From positions 3,546,001 to 3,610,000 of the forward strand of contig NC_015677.1 in NCBI RefSeq assembly GCF_000215705.1: 64,000 nt of DNA, written 5' to 3'. Positions within the stretch are counted from its first letter, which is position 1, and each line of letters begins with the position of its first letter. The translations under genes and the position numbers were made by a program. Of this stretch, positions 10,110-19,341 are shown in pieces. The notes beneath the pieces are model-generated. The model ran no database searches. It saw only the letters and a list, made by a program, of their open reading frames with translations, and was not told the origin of the DNA. This stretch comes from Ramlibacter tataouinensis TTB310. GTDB taxonomy: Bacteria > Pseudomonadota > Gammaproteobacteria > Burkholderiales > Burkholderiaceae_C.

Positions 10110-10805
10110 GTGACGCAGCTGGTGCTCCTGCCCGGCCTGGCCGGCGACGCGGCCATGTGGCAATCGCAAGCCAGGGCGCTGGCCGGCTGGCAGCCACACA
10201 TCAGCGACGTGCACATGCGCCACGGCCGCATCGAAACCATGGCCTCGGCGCTGCTGGCCGAACACCCTGGCGAGCTGGTGCTGTGCGGCGCCTCCATGGG
10301 CGGCATGGTGGCGATGGAAGCCGCCCGGCAGGCGCCCGGCCGGGTGCGCGGCCTGGCCTTGCTGGGCACTACCGCGCAGCCCGAGACGCCGGACATGCAG
10401 GCACTGCGCGAGGATGCCGTGAAGCTGTTCGAACAGGGCCAGGTGGCCGAGGTGATCGAACCCAACCTGCGCTTCGCCTTCCACCCCCACCATGCCGCCG
10501 ACCCGGCGCTGGCGCGGGCCTACGTCGATTTCGTGCTGCGCGCCGGCGCCGGGCAGCTGGTGCGGCAGAACCGCGCCGTGATGGCGCGGCCCGATGCCCG
10601 CACCCACCTGCCGGCGCTGCGCTGCCCGGTGCTGGTGGTGTGCGGCGAGGACGACCAGCTCACGCCACCGGACTGCTCGCGCGAGATCGCCGCCCTGGTG
10701 CCCGGCGCGCGGCTGGTGCTGCTGCCGCGCTGCGGCCACATGCTGACCATGGAGCGGCCGCAGGCGGTCAATGCCGTGCTGCTGGCTTGGTTGAACAACC
10801 TGTAG
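10110..10805 (+). CDS. Alpha/beta-fold hydrolase
   Basis: Predicted esterase or thioesterase-like hydrolase, 231 residues, cytoplasmic. The nucleophile elbow is GASMGGM, the acid is probably an Asp in VVCGEDDQLTPP, and the catalytic His is in LPRCGHMLTMERP. The lid region is short. The GTG start lies one base after the TPR gene's TGA, and the first residues TQLVLLPGLAGDAAMW give a normal family N-terminus. It is likely the last gene of the transporter-amidase operon, nine bases before the next gene. The substrate is unknown. Confidence 0.82.
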   Translation: MTQLVLLPGLAGDAAMWQSQARALAGWQPHISDVHMRHGRIETMASALLAEHPGELVLCGASMGGMVAMEAARQAPGRVRGLALLGTTAQPETPDMQALREDAVKLFEQGQVAEVIEPNLRFAFHPHHAADPALARAYVDFVLRAGAGQLVRQNRAVMARPDARTHLPALRCPVLVVCGEDDQLTPPDCSREIAALVPGARLVLLPRCGHMLTMERPQAVNAVLLAWLNNL

Positions 10806-10814
10806 CCCTACCCC

Positions 10815-11891
10815 ATGACCCTTCCTGCACATTCCCGCTTCGACGCCGGCGCCCTGCGGAGCTTCGCCGAGCAGATGTTCCTGCGCGCCGGCATGCCGGC
10901 CGACAAGGCCCGGGACGTCGCCGACATCCTGGTCGAGGGCGACCTGCTGGGCCACGACACCCACGGGCTGCAGCTGCTGCCCGTGTACCTGGAGGAGATC
11001 GCGCAGGGCCGCATGACGCTGGACGGCGGGCCCGAGGTGCTGAACGACCACGGCGTCGTGCTCGCCTGGGAAGGCAGGCGCCTGCCCGGGCCCTGGCTGA
11101 TGCTGCGCGCGATCGAGGAGGCCAGCGCCCGCGCGCGGCGCCTGGGCACCGGCATCGTCAGCGTCCGCCACAGCCACCACATCGCGGCGCTGGCCACCTA
11201 CGCCCGCCGCGTCGCCGAGGACGGCCTGGTCCTGGTGCTGATGTCCTCCGCGCCCGGCACCAGCAGCGTGGCGCCGTTCGGCGGCACCCGAGGCGTGTTC
11301 TCGCCCAGCCCGATCGGCGTCGGCATCCCCACGGGCGGCGAGCCGGTCATGGTCGACGTCTCCACCTCCATCACCACCATGGGCCTGACCGGGCGCCTGG
11401 CCAGGGAAGGCGCCCGGCTGCCCGGCGCCTGGGTGATCGACGAGCAGGGCGTGCCCACCGACGATCCCGCGGTGGTGACGCCGCCGCGCAAGGGCGCGCT
11501 GCTGCCGCTGGGCGGCACCGACGTCGGCCACAAGGGTTACGGGCTCGGCCTCATGGTGGAGGCGCTGACGGCGGGGCTCGCCGGGCAGGGACGCTCCGAC
11601 CCGGGCCCGCGCTGGGGCGCGACGATCTACCTGCAGGTCATCGATCCGCAGGCCTTCAGCGGCACGGCGGCGTTCGAGCAGCAGATGGACTGGATCGCGC
11701 GCCAGTGCGAAAGCAACCCGCCGGCCGATCCGGCGCGGCCGGTGCGCCTGCCCGGGCGCCGCGGCCTGGCGCTGCGCCGCGAGCAGCTCGGGCACGGGGT
11801 CAGCCTGCCGGCCTCGGTGGTGAAGTCGGTCGGCGAGTGGGCGGCCAAGCTGGGCGTGCCCATGCCCGAGCCGCTGTCAGGCGGGAGCTGA
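10815..11891 (+). CDS. Ldh-family (malate/L-lactate/ureidoglycolate) NAD(P)-dependent oxidoreductase
   Basis: Member of the YlbC/YiaK/ComC-type dehydrogenase family, which oxidises 2-hydroxy acids or reduces 2-keto acids with NAD(P). It has 358 residues with landmarks GHDTHGLQLLPVYLE, the catalytic-region His in VRHSHHIAALATYA, and KGYGLGLMVEALTAGL. No signal peptide. The stop overlaps the convergent LysR gene by 15 bases. Among sugar-acid genes it probably oxidises or reduces an acid intermediate. Malate, lactate, ureidoglycolate and 2,3-diketogulonate enzymes cannot be told apart by eye. Confidence 0.85.
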   Translation: MTLPAHSRFDAGALRSFAEQMFLRAGMPADKARDVADILVEGDLLGHDTHGLQLLPVYLEEIAQGRMTLDGGPEVLNDHGVVLAWEGRRLPGPWLMLRAIEEASARARRLGTGIVSVRHSHHIAALATYARRVAEDGLVLVLMSSAPGTSSVAPFGGTRGVFSPSPIGVGIPTGGEPVMVDVSTSITTMGLTGRLAREGARLPGAWVIDEQGVPTDDPAVVTPPRKGALLPLGGTDVGHKGYGLGLMVEALTAGLAGQGRSDPGPRWGATIYLQVIDPQAFSGTAAFEQQMDWIARQCESNPPADPARPVRLPGRRGLALRREQLGHGVSLPASVVKSVGEWAAKLGVPMPEPLSGGS

Positions 11892-12761
11892 GGAAGGTCC
11901 CCAGACTTTTTCGGCTTCGGCCAGCAGGGCGCGGGCCAGCGCCGCTTTCGGCCCCTCGGTCCAGACCAGCCCCATGCGCCGCACCGGCACCGGCGGGGGC
12001 AGCGGGATGCGCACCACCTCCAGCCCCTCGGGCCAGGGCGGGGTCCAGTCCGGGACCAGCGACACGCCCAATCCCTGGTGCACGAACACGGCGATCGCGT
12101 TCAGCGCGTCGATCTCGATGCGCTCCTGCGGCTGGATCTGGTGTTCGCGCAGGTAGCTGTCGGCCAGGCGGCCGCCCCACATGGTGCGGTCGTAGCGGAT
12201 GAAGGGCTCGCTGGCCAGCAGGGCCAGCGGGTCGCGGCCGGCCAGCGCGCCCGGCGCCAGCACGCACAGCGGCTCGTCCACCAGCACCTGCCAGCCGCAG
12301 GACTTGGGCAGCGTGAACTGCGGCTCCACGATGACGGCCGCGTCGAGCATGCCGCCGGTGACGCGCTGGTACAGCGTGCCGGAGTTGCCGGGCTCCATGT
12401 AGACCGCCAGCTTGGGATGCTTGCCGTACATGCCGCGCAGCAGCGGCGGCACCACCCCGGTGAGCGCGGAGGTCGAGACGCCGAGCCGCCATTCGCCCAG
12501 CGGGGCGTCGTCGTTGGCCAGGGCATGGAGGTCGCGCAGGTCGCGCAGCACGCCGCGCGCGTGGCTGAGGATGCGCAGGCCGGCCTCGGTGGCCTTGACG
12601 GTGCGGCCGGCGCGGCGCACCAGCGTGGTTCCCATCGCCTCTTCCAGCGACTTGACGCGGGCGGCGACCGCGGCGGGCGTGAGGTCCAGGCGGCGCGCCG
12701 CCTCGGCCATCGACCCGGCGTCGACCACCATCACGAAGCTTTGCAGGAACTGCGTGTCCAT
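11877..12761 (-). CDS. LysR-family transcriptional regulator
   Basis: DNA-binding regulator of 294 residues. The N-terminal winged helix-turn-helix (FVMVVDAGSMAEAARRLDLT, then AAVAARVKSLEEAMGTTL) is followed by a periplasmic-binding-protein-like effector domain from about residue 90. The start MDTQFLQSF aligns with the family; the open frame upstream of it is not LysR-like. It is transcribed divergently from the UxaA-family gene about 70 bases away, the standard layout for a LysR activator of that operon. An acid intermediate of the pathway is a plausible effector. Confidence 0.92.
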   Translation of the reverse strand: MDTQFLQSFVMVVDAGSMAEAARRLDLTPAAVAARVKSLEEAMGTTLVRRAGRTVKATEAGLRILSHARGVLRDLRDLHALANDDAPLGEWRLGVSTSALTGVVPPLLRGMYGKHPKLAVYMEPGNSGTLYQRVTGGMLDAAVIVEPQFTLPKSCGWQVLVDEPLCVLAPGALAGRDPLALLASEPFIRYDRTMWGGRLADSYLREHQIQPQERIEIDALNAIAVFVHQGLGVSLVPDWTPPWPEGLEVVRIPLPPPVPVRRMGLVWTEGPKAALARALLAEAEKVWGPSSAPA

Positions 12762-12831
12762 GCGGAAGAAAACTCCATTATCGAGTGAAGATGGGAAAGG
12801 GGGATGTACGGCCCCCGCGCCGGGGTCCATC
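12762..12831. promoter_or_regulatory. Divergent control region between the LysR and UxaA-family genes
   Basis: Seventy bases separate the two start codons. ATTATC at 12778-12783 reads GATAAT on the minus strand, a possible -10 for the LysR gene. GGGG at 12822-12825 can serve as a weak ribosome-binding site for the downstream gene. A LysR-type operator is expected here by layout, but no clear T-N11-A dyad stands out. Confidence 0.35.
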
Positions 12832-14388
12832 ATGCCGGCCATGATCGAACTGAGCGAAAAGCGGGTCACCGGCCCCGTCATCCGCCTGCATCCCAACGAC
12901 AACGTGGTCGTGGCGCGGGTCGACGTGGCCATCGGCACCGCCGTGCCCGGCGAGGGCTTCACCAGCCGCAGCCAGGTGCCGGCCGGCCACAAGATCGCCG
13001 CCCGCGCCATCAGGCAGGGCGAGGCCATCCTCAAGTACAACGTGTGCATCGGATTCGCCGCCGCCGACATCGCGCCCGGCACCTACGTGCACTCGCACAA
13101 CGTGAGCTTCCGCGAGTTCGACCGCGACTACGCCTACGGCAAGGACTACATCCCCACGCCGGTGCTGCCCGAGCCGGATCAGGCCAGGTTCATGGGCTAC
13201 CTGCGCTCCGACGGCCAGGTGGGCACCCGCAACTTCATCGGCATCCTGTCCACGGTGAACTGCTCGGCCACCGTGGTGCACAAGGTGGCGCAGTGGTTCA
13301 CCGAGGAGCGGCTCGCCGACTTCCCCCACATCGACGGCGTGGTGGGCCTGTCGCACGGGCTGGGCTGCGGCATGGAGATGAGCGGCGAGCCCATGGACCT
13401 GCTGCGGCGGACCCTGGGCGGGTACGCCAGGCACCCCAACTTCGCCGGCGTGCTGATCATCGGCCTGGGTTGCGAGCGCAACCAGCTGTCCGGGCTGATG
13501 GCGCAGCAGGGGCTGGAGGCCCACCCGCGCCTGCACACCTTCGTGATGCAGGAGAGCGGCGGCACCCGCAAGACGGTGGAAGCGGCGATCGAGGCGGTGC
13601 GCGGGATGCTGCCGGCGGCCAACGACGTGAAGCGCGTGCCGGTCTCGGCGAGGCACCTCAAGATAGGCCTGCAGTGCGGCGGCTCCGACGGCTTCTCCTC
13701 GATCACCGCCAACCCGGCGCTGGGCGCGGCCATGGACATCCTGGTGCGCCACGGCGGCACGGCGATCCTGTCGGAGACGCCGGAGATCTACGGCGTGGAG
13801 CACACGCTGACGCGGCGCGCGGTCAGCCGCACGGTGGGCGAGAAGCTGATCGAGCGCATCCGCTGGTGGAAGCAAGAGTATTCGCCCGGCCGCGACGTGC
13901 AGATCAACGGCGCGGTCAGCCCGGGCAACCAGGTCGGCGGCCTGGCCAACATCTTCGAGAAGTCGCTCGGCTCTTCCATGAAGGGTGGCACGACCGGGCT
14001 GATGGAGGTGTACCGCTACGCCGAACCGGTGAGGCAGAGCGGCTTCGTCTTCATGGACACGCCTGGCTTCGACCCCTGTTCGGCCACCGGGCAGATCGCG
14101 GGCGGCGCCAACATGATCCTGTTCACCACCGGCCGCGGCTCCATGTTCGGCGCCAAGCCGGTGCCCTCGGTCAAGCTGGCGACCAACACGCCCATGTACA
14201 GCCGCCTGACCGAGGACATGGACTACAACTGCGGCACCATCCTGGACGGCACCCAGACCCTGCCGGAGGCCGCCGAGGGCATCTTCCGGCTCATGCTCGC
14301 GGTGGCCTCGGGCGAGCGCAGCAAGAGCGAGCTGCTCGACTTGGGCAACCACGAGTTCGTGCCGTGGAACATCGGCGTCGTCAGTTAA
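12832..14388 (+). CDS. UxaA-family hydrolase (altronate/galactarate dehydratase-type)
   Basis: Sugar-acid dehydratase of the UxaA/GarD family, 518 residues, cytoplasmic and normally iron dependent. The N-terminal SAF domain (residues about 8-95) is joined to the large catalytic domain, which starts at GYLRSDGQVGTRNFIGI and includes SHGLGCGMEMSG, GLGCERNQLSGL, LQCGGSDGFSSITANP and FMDTPGFDP. Complete altronate dehydratases have both parts. ATG at 12832 sits six bases after GGGG; ATG at 12841 is an alternative. It heads an operon with a Bug binding protein and an IlvD/EDD dehydratase, so it most likely dehydrates an imported aldonate or aldarate. Confidence 0.88.
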   Translation: MPAMIELSEKRVTGPVIRLHPNDNVVVARVDVAIGTAVPGEGFTSRSQVPAGHKIAARAIRQGEAILKYNVCIGFAAADIAPGTYVHSHNVSFREFDRDYAYGKDYIPTPVLPEPDQARFMGYLRSDGQVGTRNFIGILSTVNCSATVVHKVAQWFTEERLADFPHIDGVVGLSHGLGCGMEMSGEPMDLLRRTLGGYARHPNFAGVLIIGLGCERNQLSGLMAQQGLEAHPRLHTFVMQESGGTRKTVEAAIEAVRGMLPAANDVKRVPVSARHLKIGLQCGGSDGFSSITANPALGAAMDILVRHGGTAILSETPEIYGVEHTLTRRAVSRTVGEKLIERIRWWKQEYSPGRDVQINGAVSPGNQVGGLANIFEKSLGSSMKGGTTGLMEVYRYAEPVRQSGFVFMDTPGFDPCSATGQIAGGANMILFTTGRGSMFGAKPVPSVKLATNTPMYSRLTEDMDYNCGTILDGTQTLPEAAEGIFRLMLAVASGERSKSELLDLGNHEFVPWNIGVVS

Positions 14389-14410
14389 ACCTTCAACGGA
14401 GACAAACCCC

Positions 14411-15394
14411 ATGCCCCAGATCCTGCGCCGCGGCCTTTGCGCCGCCCTCGCCACCGCCGCCCTGCTGCCGGCCGCCGCCCTGGCCGCCTGGCCCGACCAT
14501 GCGGTCAAGCTGGTGGTCCCCTACCCGCCGGGCGGGGCCACCGACGTGATCGGCCGCATCGTCGCCCAGCGCCTGTCCACGGCGCTGGGCCAGCAGGTGG
14601 TGGTCGACAACCGCGGCGGCGCCGGGGGCAACATCGGCGCCGACCTGGTCGCCAAGGCCAAGCCCGACGGCTACACGCTGCTGATGGCGGCGATGACCTC
14701 GCATTCGACGATGGCGCGGCTCGAACGCGGCAAGCTGGCCTACGACCTGCAGAAGGACCTGGTCCCGGTGCAGGTGGTCGGCTACGTGCCGCTGGTGTTC
14801 GTGGTGCATCCCTCGGTGCCGGCCACCAGCTTCCAGCAGCTGGTGAGCTTTGCCAAGGGCAACCCGAAGAAGCTGACCTACGCGTCCTCCGGCGCCGGCG
14901 CGCCGCAGCGCATGGCGGTCGAGATGTTCCGCGTCCAGAGCGGGGCCGACATGATCCACGTGCCCTACAAGGGCAGCGGCCCGGCGATGAACGACCTGAT
15001 CGGCGGCCAGGTGCTGATGGCGGCCGAGACCGTCCCCGCGGCCCTGCAGCAGGTTAAGGCCGGCAAGCTGCGGGCGCTGGCGGTGACCACGCCGCAGCGC
15101 ATCTCCATGCTGCCGGACGTGCCCACCGTGAACGAGTCCGGCTGGAAGGACTTCGACGTGGTGTCCACCTTCGGCGTGATGGCGCCCGCGGGCACCCCGC
15201 CGGAGGTCCTGGCCAGGCTGAACGCCGAAATCGGCAAGATCATGCAGGACCCCGCGGCCAGGGAGCAGTTCCTGCAGCAGGGCGTGTACACCCTGCCGCC
15301 GCAGAGCCCGGCCGAGGCCGCCGGCCGGCTGAAGGCCGAGGTCGCCAAGTGGTCCAAGGTGATCGACGAGACCGGCGTCAAGGCCGACGAGTAA
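14411..15394 (+). CDS. Bug-family (tripartite tricarboxylate transporter-type) solute-binding protein
   Basis: Periplasmic binding protein of the TctC/Bug family, 327 residues, with a signal peptide ending near residue 26 (ALAAWPDH). Family landmarks are VPYPPGGATDVIGRIVAQRL, VDNRGGAGGNIGADLVAKA, the ligand-loop segment VPYKGSGPAMNDLIGGQV and MLPDVPTVNESG. No tctA or tctB membrane genes are in the window, so it is either an orphan or works with a remote transporter. The position between two sugar-acid dehydratase genes suggests that it binds the pathway substrate, a carboxylate. Confidence 0.92.
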   Translation: MPQILRRGLCAALATAALLPAAALAAWPDHAVKLVVPYPPGGATDVIGRIVAQRLSTALGQQVVVDNRGGAGGNIGADLVAKAKPDGYTLLMAAMTSHSTMARLERGKLAYDLQKDLVPVQVVGYVPLVFVVHPSVPATSFQQLVSFAKGNPKKLTYASSGAGAPQRMAVEMFRVQSGADMIHVPYKGSGPAMNDLIGGQVLMAAETVPAALQQVKAGKLRALAVTTPQRISMLPDVPTVNESGWKDFDVVSTFGVMAPAGTPPEVLARLNAEIGKIMQDPAAREQFLQQGVYTLPPQSPAEAAGRLKAEVAKWSKVIDETGVKADE

Positions 15395-15416
15395 AGCCCA
15401 TCGAGAGTTCCTTTCC

Positions 15417-17174
15417 ATGTCCTCCCCTTCCGATCCCAAGAAGACCGGCGCCGACGACCAGGCCGCCGGCATGCGCAAGGGCCTCACCAACTACGGTGAT
15501 GCCGGCTTCTCGCTGTTCCTGCGCAAGGCCTTCATCAAGGGGGCGGGCTACACCGACAGCGCGCTCGACCGCCCGGTGATCGGCATCGCCGACACCGGCA
15601 GCGGCTACAACCCCTGCCACGGCAACATGCCGCAGCTGATCGAGGCGGTGCAGCGCGGCGTGATGCTGGCCGGCGGCCTGCCGGTGAAGTTCCCGACCAT
15701 CTCCATCGGCGAGAGCTTCGCGGCGCCCACCAGCATGTACCTGCGCAACCTGATGTCCATGGACACCGAGGAGATGCTGCGGGCCCAGCCGATGGATGCG
15801 GTGGTGCTGATCGGCGGCTGCGACAAGACCGTGCCGGCGCAGCTGATGGGCGCCGCCTCGGCCGGCCTGCCGGCGATCCAGCTGATCACCGGGTCCATGC
15901 TGACCGGCTCGCACCGCGGCGAGACCGTCGGCGCCTGCACCGACTGCCGGCGCTACTGGGGCAAGTACCGGGCCGACGAGATCGATGCGCAGGAGATCGC
16001 CGACGTCAACAACCAGCTGGTGGCCAGCGTCGGCACCTGCTCGGTGATGGGCACCGCCAGCACCATGGCGTGCATCGCGGAAGGCCTGGGCATGACGGTG
16101 CCTGGCGGCGCCTCGCCGCCGGCCGTGACCTCCGCCCGCATGCGGGTGGCGGAGCAGACCGGCACCGTCGCCGTCCAGATGGCCAAGACCCGCCTGACCG
16201 TCGACAAGATCCTGACCGCCAAGGCCTTCGAGAACGCCATGCGCGTGCTGCTGGCGATCGGCGGCTCGACCAACGCCATCGTGCACCTGACGGCGATCGC
16301 CGGCCGGATGGGCTTCGAGGTGGACCTGAAGGCGCTGGACCGCATGGGCCGCGAGACGCCGGTGCTGGTGGACCTGAAGCCTTCCGGCCGGCACTACATG
16401 GAGCATTTCGACGCGGCCGGCGGCATGACCACGCTGCTGCGCGAGCTCAAGCCGCTGCTGCACCTGGACGCGCTCACCGTCACCGGCCGCACGCTGGGCG
16501 AGGAACTGGAGCGCGCCAGCCCGCCGTTCAGGCAGGACGTGATCCGGCCGCGCGACAACCCGATCTACCCGCAAGGCGGCATCGCGGTGCTGCAGGGCAA
16601 CCTGGCGCCGGGCGGCGCGATCATCAAGCAGTCGGCCGCGGACCCCAGGCTGATGGAGCACGAGGGCCGCGCCGTGGTGTTCGACAGCCTGGCGGACCTC
16701 GCCGACCGCATCGACAGCGACGACCTCGACGTGCGGGCCGACGACATCCTGGTGCTGAAGAACATCGGCCCCAAGGGCGCGCCCGGCATGCCGGAGGCTG
16801 GCTACATCCCGCTGCCGCGCAAGCTGGCGCGGCAGGGCGTGAAGGACATGGTCCGCATCTCCGACGGCCGCATGAGCGGTACGGCGTTCGGCACCATCGT
16901 GCTGCACGTGACCCCGGAGTCCGCCATCGGCGGTCCGCTGGCGCACGTGCGCAACGGCGACCGCATCCGCCTGTCCGTGGACAAGCGCGAGATCAGCCTG
17001 CTGGTGCCGGACGCCGAACTGGCGCGCCGCGCCCGGGAGCAGCCGGTGCAGGTGCCCAGCGCCGAACGCGGCTTTCGCAAGCTGTTCCTGGCCACGGTGA
17101 CGCAGGCGGACAAGGGCGTGGACTTCGACTTCCTGGCGGCGGCGCAGATGCGCGGGACGGTGCCGAAGGCATAG
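15417..17174 (+). CDS. IlvD/EDD-family dehydratase (probable sugar-acid dehydratase)
   Basis: Iron-sulfur dehydratase of 585 residues, cytoplasmic. Cluster-binding cysteines are expected in NPCHGNM, GGCDKTVP and GTCSVMGTASTM, all present. The catalytic C-terminal part contains RISDGRMSGTAFG and HVTPESAIGGPLA. The extra residues in GACTDCRRYWGKY and the neighbourhood point to the arabonate/xylonate-type branch rather than dihydroxyacid dehydratase of branched-chain synthesis. It follows the Bug gene by 22 bases and most likely converts an aldonate to a 2-keto-3-deoxy acid. Confidence 0.88.
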   Translation: MSSPSDPKKTGADDQAAGMRKGLTNYGDAGFSLFLRKAFIKGAGYTDSALDRPVIGIADTGSGYNPCHGNMPQLIEAVQRGVMLAGGLPVKFPTISIGESFAAPTSMYLRNLMSMDTEEMLRAQPMDAVVLIGGCDKTVPAQLMGAASAGLPAIQLITGSMLTGSHRGETVGACTDCRRYWGKYRADEIDAQEIADVNNQLVASVGTCSVMGTASTMACIAEGLGMTVPGGASPPAVTSARMRVAEQTGTVAVQMAKTRLTVDKILTAKAFENAMRVLLAIGGSTNAIVHLTAIAGRMGFEVDLKALDRMGRETPVLVDLKPSGRHYMEHFDAAGGMTTLLRELKPLLHLDALTVTGRTLGEELERASPPFRQDVIRPRDNPIYPQGGIAVLQGNLAPGGAIIKQSAADPRLMEHEGRAVVFDSLADLADRIDSDDLDVRADDILVLKNIGPKGAPGMPEAGYIPLPRKLARQGVKDMVRISDGRMSGTAFGTIVLHVTPESAIGGPLAHVRNGDRIRLSVDKREISLLVPDAELARRAREQPVQVPSAERGFRKLFLATVTQADKGVDFDFLAAAQMRGTVPKA

Positions 17175-17189
17175 GACCTGCGGGATACC

Positions 17190-18568
17190 ATGCAGCCCAC
17201 CATGGCTGCGCCCCCGTCCCAAGTTGCGCCCGCGCGTTCTCTGCCGGTCCGGTTCCTGTGGTTCCTGGGCCCGTTGATCGCCACCAACGTCCTGCAGGCG
17301 CTCTCGGCCACCCTGAACAACATCTACCTGGGCCAGTTGCTGGGGACCCGGGCCATGGCGGCGGCCGCAAGCTTCTTTCCGCTGCTGATGTTCTGCGTCG
17401 CCTTCGTGATCGGCCTGGGCACCGGCGCCTCCATCCTCGTCGGCCAGGCATGGGGCGCAAAGGATCTGGAGAAGGTCCTTCGCATCACCGCGACGGTCTT
17501 GCTGGGGGACGCGCTGCTCGGCATCACTGTCGGCTTGCCCGCCATGGCAGGCATCGGCGTCCTGCTCCAATGGCTGGGTACGCCGGCCGACATCCTTCCG
17601 CAGGCCACGACGTACGCGCGTGTCATGCTTCTGAGCCTGCCCGTGATGTTCGTCTACATGCTGGCGGGCGCCCTCCTGCGCGGCATCGGCGACACGGTCA
17701 CGCCGCTGCGGACCGTGGTGATCGCCTGCGGGGTGGCCATGACGCTGACGCCCGCGCTGATCCTGGGATGGCTGGGCCTGCCTCCTCTGGGCGTGGCAAG
17801 CGCGGCCTGGGCCAACCTGGCGGCCAGCATGGTCGGCGTGTCATGGCTGGTGTGGCACCTGGCTCGGCGTCAGCATCCGCTCGCCTGGAAGGCACTGCGG
17901 CAGCACCTGCGCCTGGACGGGCGCATCCTGCTCACCACGGCACGGCTCGGCATCCCCACGGGCCTGTTCTTCGTGACCGGTTCGCTGGCGGACCTTGCCT
18001 TGCTGTCGCTGGTGCACCGCCACGGTTCCGACGCCACCGCCGCCTGGGGCGCCGTGAACCAGGTGATGACGTACGTGCAGTTCCCCGCCATGTCCATCGC
18101 CATGGCGGCCTCCATCTTCACGGCGCAAGCCATTGGTGCCAACCGGCTCGCCGAGGTGGATCGCGTGACCCGGGTCGGGCTGGCGCTCAATCTCTCGCTG
18201 ACCGCGGGATTCGCCGTGCTGGCGGCTCTGGCGGCTCCCCAAGCGGCGGCACTGTTCCTGAAGGATCCGGCCGTCGTCGCCCTGGCCGCTTCGCTGCTGC
18301 GCATCACCGTCTGGGGGAGCATTCTCTTCGGGACGGCCAGCGTGTTCACCGCCGTCATGCGCGCGGCGGGCACCGTGCGGGTGCCCACCATGATCTCGCT
18401 GGGCTGCCTGGCCTTCGTGCTGGTTCCCCTGGGCTGGAGCCTGCACCAGGCGTTCGGGCTGCCGGGCATCTGGATGAGCTACCCCTCACCTACGCCAGTG
18501 CCTGCGTGCTGCAGGGAGCCTACTTCTATGGCTTCTGGCGGCGTCGCCCGCTCCGCCGGCTCGCCTGA
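17190..18568 (+). pseudogene. MATE-family efflux transporter with C-terminal frameshift
   Basis: Multidrug and toxin extrusion transporter with 12 predicted membrane helices (LPVRFLWFLGPLIATNVLQA onward), normally driven by Na+ or H+. The frame is intact for about 430 residues to GIWMSYP, then continues as junk to a stop at 18590. One extra C in the CCCC run at 18482-18485 would restore the natural ending LTYASACVLQGAYFYGFWRR and a stop at 18566-18568. So this is either a single-base deletion in the organism or a sequencing slip. Only the last helix is affected. Its codon use is less GC-biased than that of its neighbours, which hints at later acquisition. Confidence 0.8.
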
Positions 18569-18586
18569 TTCCAGGGCGTCCGTCCG

Positions 18587-18774
18587 CTAAGACCGCGGCC
18601 TCAGCCAGTTCTCGGCATCCAGCAGGTTGGAGAACTCCGCCGTGGCGATGCCTTGCTGGCTGGCCGCCTGCCGGATCAGGCCGTGGCTGGTGCGCGCCGG
18701 GACGACGATCGCCAGCCGCTCGATCCGCGATCAGCACGTACTCGCCCCGGGTCTGGGCGCTCACGGTGAACATC
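18587..18774 (-). pseudogene. Frameshifted gene remnant (STAS/SpoIIAA-like C-terminus)
   Basis: On the minus strand an ATG near 18774 opens FTVSAQTRGEYVLIA. A one-base shift then gives ERLAIVVPARTSHGLIRQAA and, after a few residues, AEFSNLLDAENWLRPRS and a stop at 18587-18589. The second part has the look of the end of the STAS/SpoIIAA-like family (AIVVP...FSNLLDAENWL). The piece is far too short for a whole gene and the frame is broken, so it appears to be decayed DNA between the MATE gene and coaD. Confidence 0.4.
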
Positions 18775-18789
18775 TGATCCCCGCCGGTC

Positions 18790-19293
18790 CTATTCCCGCC
18801 CCAGGCTGCGCACCTTTTCCGTCAGCCGCTGCTGCACGGTCGGCGAGACGAACTTGTCGATCTCGCCGCCCAGCACCGCGATCTCGCGCACGAAGGTGCT
18901 GCTGATGAACTGGTACTTGTCGCTGGGCGTGAGGAACACCGTCTCCACGTCGGGCATCAGGCTGCGGTTCATGCCGGCCAGCTGGAACTCGTAGTCGAAG
19001 TCGGTGACGGCGCGCAAGCCCCGCACCATCGCCTTGCCGCCGCGCGCCACCACGAAGTCGCGCAGCAGGCCGGAGAAGCTCTCCACCTGCACCTGCGGAT
19101 AGGGCCGGACCACCTGGCGCGCCATCTCCATGCGCTCCTGCAGGGTGAACATGGTCTTCTTGTGGTGGCCGGCTGCCACCGCGACGATCACGCTCTCGAA
19201 CAGCTGGGTGGCGCGGCGCACCACGTCCTCGTGGCCCAGGGTCATGGGGTCGAAGGTGCCGGGGTAGACGGCGATCACAGGGTGCTGGGCCAT
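18790..19293 (-). CDS. coaD: Phosphopantetheine adenylyltransferase
   Basis: Penultimate step of coenzyme A synthesis: transfers AMP from ATP to 4'-phosphopantetheine, giving dephospho-CoA. The 167-residue length is typical. The nucleotidyltransferase motif is PGTFDPMTLGHEDVV (residues about 11-25), with RGLRAVTDFDYE and the ISSTFVREIA loop closing the active site. It lies downstream of rsmD on the same strand with a 48-base gap, the usual rsmD-coaD arrangement. Confidence 0.97.
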   Translation of the reverse strand: MAQHPVIAVYPGTFDPMTLGHEDVVRRATQLFESVIVAVAAGHHKKTMFTLQERMEMARQVVRPYPQVQVESFSGLLRDFVVARGGKAMVRGLRAVTDFDYEFQLAGMNRSLMPDVETVFLTPSDKYQFISSTFVREIAVLGGEIDKFVSPTVQQRLTEKVRSLGRE

Positions 19294-19341
19294 GACTGTC
19301 TCCTCGGGCTCGGTGGGGCCGGGGTGGTTTGCTGCGGCGCA

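Noticed and set aside
18486..18773. An intact 95-residue minus-strand gene
   Set aside because: It overlaps the MATE 3' end, and after the first 15 or so residues the sensible protein continues in another frame; it is better read as a remnant.
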